Translations under genes and position numbers: made by a program
Part shown: positions 10,024 to 18,540 of the stretch, piece after piece
Position numbering within the stretch: the stretch's first letter is position 1
Layout of the letters: every line of letters begins with the position of its first letter
DNA from: Ralstonia sp. A12
GTDB lineage: Bacteria > Pseudomonadota > Gammaproteobacteria > Burkholderiales > Burkholderiaceae
Length of the DNA: 64,000 bases
Assembly (NCBI RefSeq): GCF_000801955.1
Contig: NZ_JSZO01000011.1
Span: 62,001 to 126,000, forward strand
Direction of reading: 5' to 3'
Notes under the pieces: model-generated
What the model was told of the DNA's origin: nothing
The model's input: the letters and a program-made list of their open reading frames with translations, nothing else
The model's database searches: none

Positions 10024-12008
10024 CAATAGAACCCACGCGGGCGCAGCGGCTCCACACCGCCAACGCTGCGCATGTAGTCCTGCCATTGCCGGTACAGCGT
10101 GGCCGCCACGTCGGGGTACTGGGCAGACACATCGGTGGTCTCACCGCGGTCCTTCGAGATGTCGAAGAGCTGCCAGTGACCGTCGGCAACGCCCAGCGGC
10201 GGTTCGGTCCACAGCGCCTTCCAGCGGCCATCGGCGCTGCGCAGGTAGGCGCGGCCGTAGGACTCGTCACCGAAGGGCTGCGTGTGGATCGGGCCCGCAT
10301 CCGCAGATTGCTTGATCGACGCCAGCAGCGACACGCCCGTCACCGGATACACTGCACGGCTGCCGTACTGCACCTTGCCCTTGTTCTGGTCGACACCGTT
10401 GCCATCCACGGCCGGTTGCGCGGGTGTGCTGGGCGTTGCAATGCCGGCCACGGCCAGGAAGGTGGCGGTGTTGTCCGTCACGTGCGTGAAGCGCGTGATG
10501 GGCGGCAGCGCCTGGGTCTGGCCCGGCAGACGCACGATGGCCGGCACCGAGACGCCGCCTTCAGCCGCATGGCCCTTGACCAGGTTGAACGGCGTGGCGC
10601 TCACCTCGGCCCAGCGCAGGCCGTATTGCAGACGCTGTGCGGCGGACAGGCCGTTGTCCGTGCCGAGCTTGGAGTAGACCGGGTCGGTGGCGTTGGCTTC
10701 ATCGGTGGCCTTCGGGTCTGCGCCCGAGTCGATCGGCCAGCCTTCAGCGCCGTTGTCCGACTGGAACATGATGAAGGTGTTGTCGTACTCGCCAATGTCT
10801 TTCAGGTGCTGGATCAGCAGGCCGATGTTGTAGTCGAGGTTCTCGACCATGCCGGCGTAGATCTCCATGTAGCGCGCCTGGGCCTTGCGCTCCAGTGGCG
10901 TGAGGTCGCTCCACTTCTTGTTGACGTAGCCGGGGCCGTAGTCGGTGTAGCCCTGTGCGGGGCCGTGGTTGGCGTTGATGTAGCGCGCGTTGGCCGTGCC
11001 GTTGTTGGGCGAGGCGGGCGAGCGCGTGGTGGTGCCGGGCAAGCCGGCAAACGGCGTGAAGTCGGCCGGGATGATGCCCAGTGCCTTCTGCCGTGCGATG
11101 CGTGCGTTGCGGATGGTGTCGTAGCCCGCGTCATAGCGGCCGGCGTACTTGTGCAGCCACGGGTCAGGCACCTGCAGCGGCCAGTGCGGCGAGGTGTAGG
11201 CCGCATAGGCGAAGAACGGCTTGCCGTCGCCCTTGTGCGAATCGATGTAGCTGATCAGCTTCTGCGTGTAGAAATCGGTCGAATAGAACACCGCCGGGCT
11301 GCCGCCTGCGCCGCCCGGTTGCCCAGGCTGACCGGGCTGCACGTAGGCGCCGTCTTCCGTGTAGTTTTTCGCGTTGGCGTTCTCGTGCCCGAAGTGGTTG
11401 GCGGCAGCGCCCGGCAGCAACGCATACGAGCGTTCGAAGCCCCACTGGTCGGGCGTCTTGCCCAGGTTGGCGGCGCTGCCCGGAATGCCATTGCCCAGGT
11501 GCCACTTGCCGGCCATGTAGGTGTGATAGCCACCGTCCTTGAGCAGTTGCGCGACGGAGAGCGAGCGGTCGTTCAGATAGCCCTCGTAGCCCGGCAGGCC
11601 GGCGCGCTCGTCGTTGGGCGCACCCATGGTGCCTTCGCCCACGAGGTGGTGATCGGTGCCCGAGATGAGCATCGCGCGCGTGATGGCGCAGACGGTGCCT
11701 GCGTGGTGGTTGGTCAGCAGCCGGCCCGACTGCACGAGCGCATCGAGGTTGGGCGTGTCGATCTCTCCACCCATGGCGTGGATGTCGGAATAGCCGAGGT
11801 CATCGGCCATGATGTAGAGGATGTTGGGCTTGCGGGCCGGAGTGGTGGGCTGCGTGGGTGTGCTGCTGTCGGTGGCGCTGGCCGACGATGTAGCGGGCGG
11901 TGAATCGCTGCCGCACGCGGTGAGTGTGGCAACGGCGGTCACAAGCAACGCAGCAAGCGCACGTTGGCGCAGGGGTACGGCAGGGGAGATGGCTCGATCG
12001 GGTGACAT
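10023..12008 (-). CDS. Arylsulfatase-family lipoprotein with atypical CAITR motif
   Basis: A type I sulfatase (alkaline phosphatase superfamily) that would hydrolyse sulfate esters in the periplasm or at the surface. The N-terminus has a lipoprotein signal with lipobox LTAC, then the metal-binding segment NILYIMADDLGYSD, the active-site region, and MAGKWHLG. The expected CxPxR modification motif reads C-A-I-T-R: the Cys that becomes formylglycine is kept but the Pro is Ile. The rest of that segment (SGTDHH, PGYEG) fits Pseudomonas AtsA-like enzymes. I prefer the ATG at 12008; one at 12047 would give an unusually long signal. It is coupled to the downstream FGE gene. Confidence 0.92.
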
Positions 12009-12091
12009 GACGGTTGGTCCGTTCTGGTTTGACGAAGAACGGGTCATGCTATGGACGCGCCCCGCATAAGGCCACGAAGTTTTCCGCAGGT

Positions 12092-12155
12092 CGATATGAC
12101 GCGGGAGGCGTCATATCGCTGCATCGCGGGCGTGCGGTTCCATTGCGAACCGCAC
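12092..12155. other. Two strong hairpins between the sulfatase and lipase genes
   Basis: CGATATGACGC/GCGTCATATCG (12092-12118) is a perfect 11-bp inverted repeat, and GTGCGGTTC/GAACCGCAC (12132-12155) a perfect 9-bp one. They lie about 85 bases upstream of the sulfatase start and just downstream of the lipase-like gene. The second may be a leftward terminator without a T-run; the first could be an operator for the sulfatase operon. Confidence 0.5.
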
Positions 12156-12173
12156 GTTCGCTCAGTCCTGCGT

Positions 12174-12962
12174 TCAGTTGCGTGCTTGCTGTGAGACTTG
12201 CTGCAGGATCTGCCCCGCCGCGCTGTAGCTCGTGTTCATATAGATCTTCGCGAACGAGTGGCCCAGCACGTCAGACAGCGGGTGCCAGCCGAGCGAGTAG
12301 TTGGCGGGCAGCACCGTCTGCACCAGGCTCAACGCGCCGATCACCGTATCGGAGTGCGACGTCAGGTAGGTCGACCCCGGCAGTTGATAGCGCGCCGCGT
12401 TCCCCACGTTGACCGCGCTGATCTTGCCTTGCGCCTTGTCCGGCCCCGTTACCAGCAGGTTGATCTCGAAGTTGGTGTAGAGCGTGCCCTGCGAGTGGCC
12501 GACCAGCACGACCTTGCGCTGCGCCTTCAGATAGTTGCGGTACTGGTTCAGGTGGTCCGGCAGCTCGGGAATGTCGTTCTTCGTGAGAATGTCGATGTAC
12601 TTCTGCTGCAGCGCTGCGTTCATGCCGCTGGCGGGCAGGCTGTTGCCGTCGATGGCGCGCCAGAAGTCGGCCGGGCTCGAGCCCTCCACGCTCTTCTGCT
12701 TGAACACCTGGTAGATGTCGCTCAGGGCACCCTGCGTGGCGTTGTAGGCGTTGCCGTAGATGTAGGTGTTGTTCTTGTCGCGCGCGTTGAGCTGGGTCTT
12801 CAGCACCTGCAGGCTGGCAACCGCATCGTCAAACGTATTGTTGATGCCGTTGACGAACACGATGGCAGACCCGGGGGCAGCCGAGAGGGCACTGAGTGGC
12901 GCGGCGAGCAGCGAACCGGCGAGCACGATGGTGGCAAGTCTCTTCATCTTCATCATCTTCAT
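12174..12962 (-). CDS. Secreted alpha/beta-fold serine hydrolase (lipase-like)
   Basis: A 262-residue protein with a cleavable Sec signal (LATIVLAGSLLAAPLSALSAA) followed by IVFVNGINNTFDDA, resembling the oxyanion strand of lipases, and a GHSQG nucleophile elbow (VVLVGHSQGTLYTNFEI). A His near the C-terminus (LGWHPLSDVLGHSF) could complete the triad. AAGGAG at 12971-12976 supports the ATG at 12962. It lies 43 bases downstream of the proline-rich membrane protein gene and is probably co-transcribed with it. The substrate is unknown; this is an inferred hydrolase, not an assigned lipase. Confidence 0.75.
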   Translation of the reverse strand: MKMMKMKRLATIVLAGSLLAAPLSALSAAPGSAIVFVNGINNTFDDAVASLQVLKTQLNARDKNNTYIYGNAYNATQGALSDIYQVFKQKSVEGSSPADFWRAIDGNSLPASGMNAALQQKYIDILTKNDIPELPDHLNQYRNYLKAQRKVVLVGHSQGTLYTNFEINLLVTGPDKAQGKISAVNVGNAARYQLPGSTYLTSHSDTVIGALSLVQTVLPANYSLGWHPLSDVLGHSFAKIYMNTSYSAAGQILQQVSQQARN

Positions 12963-13005
12963 GCAGCAGTCTCCTTGGTGGCGTGGGTGAAGTCAGGCGG
13001 GAAAC

Positions 13006-13596
13006 TCAGTTCGGCAGCGTGGCCGGATCGAAGCTGCACGAGGCGGCGCCGGGGTCGTCAAAGTACTGGCCGCCGGCCAGCGACTGGAAGCGCAGATAGG
13101 CTGTGGTGTCGCTCTCGCTATCCAGCATGACGGCACGCGCGGCCTTGATGCGGTCGAGCATCGTCTGCTGGTCAACGCCGGTCCTGGCCAGCACGCCCGG
13201 GCCCAGCGCGCAGGCGATGCCCCGGGCGATGTCATTGCCGGCCAGCTTGGCGTCTTGCGGGCCGCGCACGTCGTTGACGGCCTCGCTCCAGCCGTAGGCG
13301 ATTTGCGTGAGAGCCTGGCGTGTGGCGGCGGAGTTGGGATATTCGCGGGCCAGGTAGTCGGTAAAGCGGGGCGGCAGCGGGCGCTCGGGCGGCGGCGGTG
13401 GCTTGTAGGCGGGCGCAGCCTGGGGTGGCTGTACGCTGGCGGGTGTTGGGGCGGGCGAGGGTGGCGTGGCCGCGGCGGCCTGCTTTGGCGGATCGGCCGG
13501 TGGGGCATCGGCGGCATCGGCCGAAAACAGCCGTACCCCCGCAAACAACAAGACTGCCGCCGCCAGGATCGCCCCGGCCTTGACCTGCCACCGCAT
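13006..13596 (-). CDS. Proline-rich membrane-anchored protein of unknown function
   Basis: A 196-residue protein with one N-terminal membrane segment (AGAILAAAVLLFAGVRLF), a Pro/Ala-rich periplasmic linker (about residues 30-75) and a small C-terminal domain with Cys residues in IACALGPG and ASCSFDP. The ATG at 13596 has GGAGGGG upstream and is preferred to an upstream ATG at 13644. I do not recognise the family. It precedes the secreted hydrolase in the same direction, so it may be a partner or chaperone for it, but that is inference from position only. Confidence 0.7.
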   Translation of the reverse strand: MRWQVKAGAILAAAVLLFAGVRLFSADAADAPPADPPKQAAAATPPSPAPTPASVQPPQAAPAYKPPPPPERPLPPRFTDYLAREYPNSAATRQALTQIAYGWSEAVNDVRGPQDAKLAGNDIARGIACALGPGVLARTGVDQQTMLDRIKAARAVMLDSESDTTAYLRFQSLAGGQYFDDPGAASCSFDPATLPN

Positions 13597-13854
13597 ATCC
13601 CCTCCTGCATGACGAGGTTGGACTGCCCGACGTACCGTATGCACCGCAGTGCATGTGACTGCGGCGCATGGTAGCGGCCTGGGCAGGCGGTTTGGTTAGG
13701 CCAGTGTTACCAAACAGATGTTTGGAGGTTTGCGCGGTGGCGGGCGGCCATTTCATGGAAAAAGCCGGCCAGAGGCGGTTTTCTCCACGCTTTAGAGCAC
13801 GCGCGGTGCCGGAATAATGCGAGCGTCCAGTCATCCACCTCTCGCACGCCCGGC

Positions 13855-15021
13855 ATGTCCGACGACAGCGATCTTGAAAAAACCGAACCCGCCTCTCCGA
13901 GGCGCCTCGAGCAGGCGCGCGAAGAAGGCGACGTTCCCAAATCACGGGAACTGGGTTCGTTCGCCCTGCTGGCCGTCAGTGCCGGCGGGCTGTGGGTGAT
14001 GGGCGATTCGATCGTGCGGGCCGCGTCGTCGTTTCTGGCGCGCTGCCTGGAATTCCACCGCTACGACTACACCCGGGCACAGGACCAGTGGACCTACATC
14101 GGCGCGCAGTTCACGCCGCTGGCCACGGTGCTGGGCGGGCTGGTCCTCATGCTGATCCTGGCCGCGCTCACGCCGCTGGCGATGACGCGCGGGGCGATCT
14201 CGTTCAAGCCGCTGGAGCCGGACATCTCACGCCTGTTCAAGCTGCAGGGCCTGACACGCATGTTTTCGGTGGAAGGGCTGCTGGAGCTGCCCCGGCTGCT
14301 GCTCAAGCTGGCGCTGGTGGGCGGCGTCGGCTGGGGGCTGATCGTGCACTACCGGGGGGAGTTCATGGAGCTGCCCCAGCAGGACCTGCGCGCCGCCATG
14401 GGCGACGTCATGCACGTAGCCGGTGTGGCCTTCCTCTGCATGGCCGCGGTGATGCTGCTGGTGGCCGCCGTGGATGTGCCGCTGGCGCTGTGGCAATACG
14501 CCCGCAAGCACCGCATGACCAAGGAAGAGGTGCGCAAGGAGCACCGCGAGTCTGAAGGGGATCCGCACCTCAAGGGCCGCATCCGCGCCATGCAACGCCA
14601 GGCCGCCCAGCGCCGCATGATGGCCGACGTGCCCAAGGCCGATGTGATCGTCACCAACCCGACGCACTACGCGGTGGCGCTGCGCTATTCCGAAAAGGAG
14701 GGCGGCGCACCGCGCGTACTGGCCAAGGGTGCCGACCTAGTGGCCGCCAAGATCCGCGAGCTGGGCACCGAGCACAAGATTCCCATTCTGGAAGCGCCGC
14801 CGCTGGCGCGTGCGCTGTATCGCCATACCGAGATCGGTCACCAGATTCCGGAAGCGCTTTACGCTGCCGTGGCGGAAGTGCTGGCTTACGTCTATCAGTT
14901 GCGTCGCCTGCATCAGGTCGGTGGCCGCGCGCCCAAGCGCCCAACCGATCTGCCGGTGCCGGCGGATATGGACCCGGGGCCACAACCTGGCCCCGAGGAT
15001 GAGGCAAATTCTGATTTATAG
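13855..15021 (+). CDS. flhB: FlhB, flagellar type III export switch protein
   Basis: FlhB is an inner-membrane component of the flagellar export apparatus that switches substrate class after autocleavage. The N-terminus (SDDSDLEKTEPASPRRLEQA) is typical, four membrane segments follow, and the cytoplasmic domain has the self-cleavage motif NPTH in VIVTNPTHYAVALRY. At 388 residues it is a normal length plus a Pro-rich tail. In this genome it is separated from cheZ by the sulfatase/lipase block and from flhA by the Rhs island. Confidence 0.96.
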   Translation: MSDDSDLEKTEPASPRRLEQAREEGDVPKSRELGSFALLAVSAGGLWVMGDSIVRAASSFLARCLEFHRYDYTRAQDQWTYIGAQFTPLATVLGGLVLMLILAALTPLAMTRGAISFKPLEPDISRLFKLQGLTRMFSVEGLLELPRLLLKLALVGGVGWGLIVHYRGEFMELPQQDLRAAMGDVMHVAGVAFLCMAAVMLLVAAVDVPLALWQYARKHRMTKEEVRKEHRESEGDPHLKGRIRAMQRQAAQRRMMADVPKADVIVTNPTHYAVALRYSEKEGGAPRVLAKGADLVAAKIRELGTEHKIPILEAPPLARALYRHTEIGHQIPEALYAAVAEVLAYVYQLRRLHQVGGRAPKRPTDLPVPADMDPGPQPGPEDEANSDL

Positions 15022-15103
15022 TTGCGCCCTTGCTTTGATGAAGTGCGGGTCATTACACTCTGCGGCACTGCTTTCGGTGCCATAGAGAAAGTGGTCGAGG
15101 CGT

Positions 15104-15236
15104 GGAACCCTCGAGTTAGCGGGCAAGTGCCGGGCATTAGGCGCTTGTCCTCAACTGCTATGGCTTGGCTTCGTCTTCAAAGGGCGAGCCAGGCTTGGAC
15201 GGCTTCGGCCGTGCCGATCGCTAACTTCGGTGTTCC
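15104..15236. repeat. Inverted-repeat-bounded segment downstream of flhB
   Basis: GGAACCCTCGAGTTAGCG (15104-15121) and CGCTAACTTCGGTGTTCC (15219-15236) pair at 14 of 18 positions, enclosing about 97 bases. The segment has no credible gene and marks the left edge of the accessory island between flhB and flhA. It may be a miniature element or a decayed mobile end. Confidence 0.4.
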
Positions 15237-15248
15237 AACCAACCTGTG

Positions 15249-15294
15249 CTCGCCCACCCCCTTTTCTCAAAGGGCGTGGTGCGGCTCCAGTCAA
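15249..15294 (+). promoter_or_regulatory. Leader stem-loop before small gene, shared with the 43.9-kb locus
   Basis: The run GTGCTCGCCCACCCCC ... GTGGTGCGGCTCC precedes the small gene at 15309. Read on the minus strand, 43929-43960 has the same two blocks (GTGCCCGCCCACCCC and GGTGGGCGGCTCC), also just before a small ORF. The blocks can pair with each other, suggesting a conserved leader hairpin. Confidence 0.4.
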
Positions 15295-15308
15295 TAACAG
15301 GAGACCCG

Positions 15309-15536
15309 ATGACCCACCCAACCCCCGATACATTCGCCCCTCAGCGGCTGGAAGCACACGCCGCGCTGTTCGATCGTCTGTCCAAGCTGCGTACGTTGCT
15401 CGATATGTTGCACGCCAACGGGTTCGAGCATTTCCACCGGCTGGAAGCGAACCGGCAAGCGGAGTATCTCTGGATGTGCAAAGAGCACGCGGATGGGGCG
15501 TATGACGCGATGCTGGTGTCGGATGGGGTGGTGTGA
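15309..15536 (+). CDS. Small conserved-looking protein of unknown function
   Basis: A 75-residue soluble protein, mostly helical by composition (FDRLSKLRTLLDMLHANG, then QAEYLWMCKEHADGAYDAM). The ATG at 15309 follows CAGGAGA with ideal spacing. I recognise no domain. It is the first gene of the island between flhB and flhA and the only one on the plus strand. Its leader resembles that of the unrelated small-gene cassette at 43.5-43.9 kb, so both may belong to a group of mobile small-gene cassettes. Confidence 0.6.
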   Translation: MTHPTPDTFAPQRLEAHAALFDRLSKLRTLLDMLHANGFEHFHRLEANRQAEYLWMCKEHADGAYDAMLVSDGVV

Positions 15537-15552
15537 GCCGCCTTACTGAGGA

Positions 15553-15695
15553 TCAACGATCGGAGTGTTTCAGGATCTCGATCACGTAGATCCTGAAATG
15601 CTCATAGACCCCGAAGCGGCCCTCGTCGGGAGAGGGCCACGGCTGTAGCGGTCGATATATGCCTGGACGAGAGCGCGCTCGTCGGTGGGGTTCAT
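15553..15695 (-). pseudogene. Frameshifted remnant of a small gene
   Basis: From the ATG at 15695 one frame reads MNPTDERALVQAYIDRYSRG and soon stops, while the neighbouring frame continues with PSPDEGRFGVYEHFRIYVIE to a stop at 15553. Joined by one frame change near 15640 they make a plausible protein of about 47 residues. I infer a short gene broken by an indel; it may itself be a fragment of a larger gene. Confidence 0.35.
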
Positions 15696-15724
15696 GACTC
15701 TTAGAAAGACACCAGTAGGTATGT

Positions 15725-16165
15725 CTACCCGTCCGCTTCCAGCAATACCTCGGAAAGTTCACCACGAAGCATCGCTTGCATGTCTGCGACCAACCGTTCG
15801 ATGCCTGCGTATGTCGTACGCAATTTCACTGAAGCGGAATGGCGAAGCGTGTCACTTGCAACGCTGTAGGGGCTGACGACACGAATCGAAGCGACCAAGT
15901 GGCCTGTCGCGTCGACGGGGAAAACGGAAAAATGGAAGTGCTCGTCCTCCATCTCACCGAGTGAGTTCAGGAATCCAGACGTTATCTCAGGTGGATTTCC
16001 CGCAGACAATGGGTACGCGGAAAATGCGTCAAGCTGGCGTATCAAGCGCTCCGTATCGAAATATCCATGACCTCGCCCAGCAAAGCCGTCCGCATGGAAT
16101 TCAACTTGTAGAGCGCCCGTGCCATCGCCGTCATCATCGAATTGAAAGCGGATGTGGTTTTTCAT
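15725..16165 (-). CDS. Hypothetical protein, orphan immunity-like
   Basis: A 146-residue soluble acidic protein starting MKNHIRFQFDDDGDGTGAL, with alternating strands and a C-terminal helix (AGIERLVADMQAMLRGELSE). The ATG at 16165 is preferred over an ATG at 16186 that overlaps the neighbouring gene. No family is recognised. Size, acidity and position in a row of small, unrelated, same-strand genes downstream of an Rhs gene suggest an orphan immunity protein, but nothing in the sequence proves this. Confidence 0.6.
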   Translation of the reverse strand: MKNHIRFQFDDDGDGTGALQVEFHADGFAGRGHGYFDTERLIRQLDAFSAYPLSAGNPPEITSGFLNSLGEMEDEHFHFSVFPVDATGHLVASIRVVSPYSVASDTLRHSASVKLRTTYAGIERLVADMQAMLRGELSEVLLEADG

Positions 16166-16182
16166 CGTCCGTGCAGGGGCTC

Positions 16183-16581
16183 TCACTTCCCCTTGGCCAA
16201 ACCGAGCCGACGCTCCTGCTCCGCCAGAATTGCGGCTTCTTTCTTAACGTTGACTTCTTTCTGTGTGAGCCAAGCCTCGTCTCGCTTCAGGAATGCCTCC
16301 ATTCTCTCCATCTGGGCATCGCTGCGACTCATCTGCTCATCAGCGCGTTTTTGATTTTCGTTCCATTTAGCAACTTCTTTCTCATACTGAGCGTCTTGCT
16401 TGGCCGTCTTCTCTTGTTGTTTCTGGCGGGCAACAGCGCGGTCGGCTTGCGCTTGCGCGTCTTCTCGGTCCGTTGCGCTTTTGCTCATGTTGTATAGGAT
16501 GCCCGTAGTTGCGCCGAGGATTACGCAGAAGATCACCGAGAATGCGATGGACTTTAAAAGGAAGTGGAGGATGTTTTTCAT
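16183..16581 (-). CDS. Membrane-anchored coiled-coil protein, unknown function
   Basis: A 132-residue protein with one N-terminal membrane helix (FLLKSIAFSVIFCVILGATTG) followed by a long charged, Gln-rich helical segment from about residue 35 to the end that is probably coiled coil (QKQQEKTAKQDAQYEKEVAK, MERMEAFLKRDEAWL). No domain is recognised. It lies about 17 bases upstream of the next gene on the same strand and may form an operon with it. Confidence 0.65.
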   Translation of the reverse strand: MKNILHFLLKSIAFSVIFCVILGATTGILYNMSKSATDREDAQAQADRAVARQKQQEKTAKQDAQYEKEVAKWNENQKRADEQMSRSDAQMERMEAFLKRDEAWLTQKEVNVKKEAAILAEQERRLGLAKGK

Positions 16582-16720
16582 TTTCCCTGAATAGAACTCT
16601 GCTTAGGGGCAATCTTGAATTGCCCAGCGAATCATTGGTGTTGGTTGATAATTTGATGCTAGCGTGAGCTGTGTACTCGTGGATGAGAGCCTGATCTTCA
16701 GGGCAGCTCGATAGGCGCGT

Positions 16721-17143
16721 CTAACTGTGCGCGCTACTTGTCGCAAATGCCTTCACGTAATCATCTACCGTTGCGAGAGCAGAGATGTCGACTTCCTTGC
16801 CCTGACGCGCTGCACGTTTTGCTGCCAATTCAGCCAGCGTGTCCAGTTCTTCGCTCGTGATTAACGATACTCCAGTGTCGGTTCCGAACTTGTCTGTCGG
16901 ACGCAGCTTGTAGGCTGGCACTCGCAGCGTCTCTACAATCTCGTTCCACGCAGCACGAACTTCCGCCACGTCAAAATTGCCGCCAGCGTAGAACTGTTTG
17001 TAGATTTCAGCATCGCTGAGCGATTGCCGCTCAGAGAGGGCCTGCAGGCTTACCTGGCGGCGCTTACGACGGAGCCATGCTGCTCCGCCGCCGATTGCAA
17101 GTGCGAAACCAGCGATCAGATATATGTTCATGAACGTGCTCAT
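16721..17143 (-). CDS. Small single-pass membrane protein, unknown function
   Basis: A 140-residue protein: an N-terminal membrane helix (FMNIYLIAGFALAIGGGAAW) with a basic stop-transfer patch (LRRKRRQ), then a soluble domain with YKQFYAGGNFDVAEVRAAWN and VSLITSEELDTLAELAAKRA. The ATG at 17143 is the best start; another lies seven codons upstream. I do not recognise the family. It is the third of the small leftward genes between flhB and the Rhs gene. Confidence 0.6.
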   Translation of the reverse strand: MSTFMNIYLIAGFALAIGGGAAWLRRKRRQVSLQALSERQSLSDAEIYKQFYAGGNFDVAEVRAAWNEIVETLRVPAYKLRPTDKFGTDTGVSLITSEELDTLAELAAKRAARQGKEVDISALATVDDYVKAFATSSAHS

Positions 17144-17176
17144 CGAGAGACTGTAGCCCTGCAAGCAGGCGGTTCG

Positions 17177-17491
17177 CTACCGGTCGTAATCTACACAGAA
17201 CAAGCCGAGCTTAGCCTCAAGCCGCTTTACCAATTCTTGCGCTTCTCCGCGCGATGCAACTACGACATCTTCCAGGCCGTAAATCAGATCACCTGAATCG
17301 TCCACTTGAGCCACGGAGATGATTTTCAGCTTTCCAGAAAAGCCGTCGAGGGGTTTCAGGTGCTGTCCACCAACATACAGATCTACGACCTCCCCAACGC
17401 TGGGGGGCGATTGGACGTCAACGCTTCCCGTTACGTTTCCATGCGCGGTGACTGGAGAGTCGAAGATGCTGAAATCGATATCAATTTGCAT
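17177..17491 (-). CDS. Hypothetical small soluble protein, immunity-like
   Basis: A 104-residue beta-rich acidic protein (MQIDIDFSIFDSPVTAHG, GEVVDLYVGG, SGDLIYGLEDVVVASRG) with a C-terminal helix (EAQELVKRLEAKLGLF). It has no signal or membrane segment. The size and acidic, strand-rich make-up fit immunity proteins of polymorphic toxins, and it lies in the gene string downstream of the Rhs gene. It precedes the membrane protein gene by 33 bases. Confidence 0.6.
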   Translation of the reverse strand: MQIDIDFSIFDSPVTAHGNVTGSVDVQSPPSVGEVVDLYVGGQHLKPLDGFSGKLKIISVAQVDDSGDLIYGLEDVVVASRGEAQELVKRLEAKLGLFCVDYDR

Positions 17492-17540
17492 GGTCAGAGA
17501 GGCGCTTGCGCTCCAAGAGTCAACAAAGCCATGCCTCTCT

Positions 17541-17756
17541 TTACAAGCCAGAATCAGGCGACATCAAGTCGCCGCCAAAATAACTATCAAAAATCGACCC
17601 ATTAAAAATAAAATTCACCATCCAAGAATATTCTCCGTTTCTCTTTGGGACTATGTTATCCACTAAATTTGCGATTCTTTTTCTGTCTAGGGGTGAAAAA
17701 TTGCTTACCCCATCCGTTACCACGGAGATAAGAACAAAGTTGAAATCGTTTTGTAT
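17541..17756 (-). pseudogene. Fragment of an AT-rich orphan coding sequence
   Basis: After a stop, the frame is open for about 72 codons from 17756 to 17541, with protein-like content (FNFVLISVVTDGVSNFSPLD, then KRNGEYSWMVNFIFNGS) but no ATG start with a ribosome site; a GTG lies at 17723. The DNA is strikingly AT-rich compared with all flanking genes. I read it as the tail of a horizontally acquired gene that has lost its 5' end. It could also be a short intact gene. Confidence 0.3.
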
Positions 17757-17937
17757 TTAGTAGGAGATATTTATTATTTCAAAGGGGGCGTTGTTTATAA
17801 TTGAAAAGATGCAATTTTCTGCAATTTCATCGTCTACCGGTTTCTTTTCTTCCATAGCCAGCCACGTGCGCCAGATCCAAATTTGAGGTGGACTCTGTTT
17901 GGACTACTCCTGGGAGCAGTCCGGCGGGTGTCCACGC

Positions 17938-18462
17938 TCACTCAACCGATGATTCCGCCCGTTCAAGCCAGTAGTTGGCTAGTGCCTGCTGAATCGACAG
18001 AGCATCAAATCCATCCGGTCCCTCAGCCTCAAGCTTGAATTTAAGGTACTCAACAATTGCGCCAGCCTGCGCTTTCGAAAATACGGAATGCCGATAAATA
18101 GCACTATCCCAGCCTGTCCGATCCCCATATCTACGAGGATTGATTCTTTTCGATGCCCCGTGTCCCTCAAGGCCATGGACTAGGTGGAACACCACATCGT
18201 TGTAATGAATCTCCCCTCTGATGTCGTACAGCATGAAAGCTTGTATGTAGTACCGGAAAGCTTCATCCGAAAGGAACGACAAGACCGCGTCCTGATCCAT
18301 CTTGAATACGTGCAGGTTCCTCCAATCTTTCACGCCACGGAATATTGCCTCTATCTCTGCAGGTTCGGAGCCTTCACGGCTACGCACGAGGGCCCAATCC
18401 GGAGGCGTCTTGACATTCACGAAAGCGTTAGCGATGGATTCTTCCAGTTTGCCCTTGTCCAT
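17938..18462 (-). CDS. Hypothetical protein, DUF6714-like
   Basis: A 174-residue soluble protein. The order GVKDWRNLHVFKMDQDAVLS, FLSDEAFRYYIQAFMLYDI and the C-terminal FSKAQAGAIVEYLKFKLE resembles the DUF6714 group of uncharacterised proteins; I make this match from memory. Family function is unknown, but members often sit near toxin genes. It starts with an ATG 78 bases downstream of the candidate immunity gene at 18541 and reads the same way as the Rhs gene. Confidence 0.6.
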   Translation of the reverse strand: MDKGKLEESIANAFVNVKTPPDWALVRSREGSEPAEIEAIFRGVKDWRNLHVFKMDQDAVLSFLSDEAFRYYIQAFMLYDIRGEIHYNDVVFHLVHGLEGHGASKRINPRRYGDRTGWDSAIYRHSVFSKAQAGAIVEYLKFKLEAEGPDGFDALSIQQALANYWLERAESSVE

Positions 18463-18540
18463 TTGCTGATCTCATCGTCCAGCGTGCAAGCGAGCGCCGT
18501 GCAGCTACGAGTTGGCGCTTGGTGACTTTCACCTATCCTG

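Noticed and set aside
15104-15236. Inverted repeat considered as an insertion-sequence remnant
   Set aside because: No transposase fragment and no target-site duplication seen; kept only as an inverted repeat.
18090-18097. GCCGATAA, a sigma-28 -10 match
   Set aside because: Lies inside a minus-strand coding gene with no matching -35 and no gene in the right place downstream.
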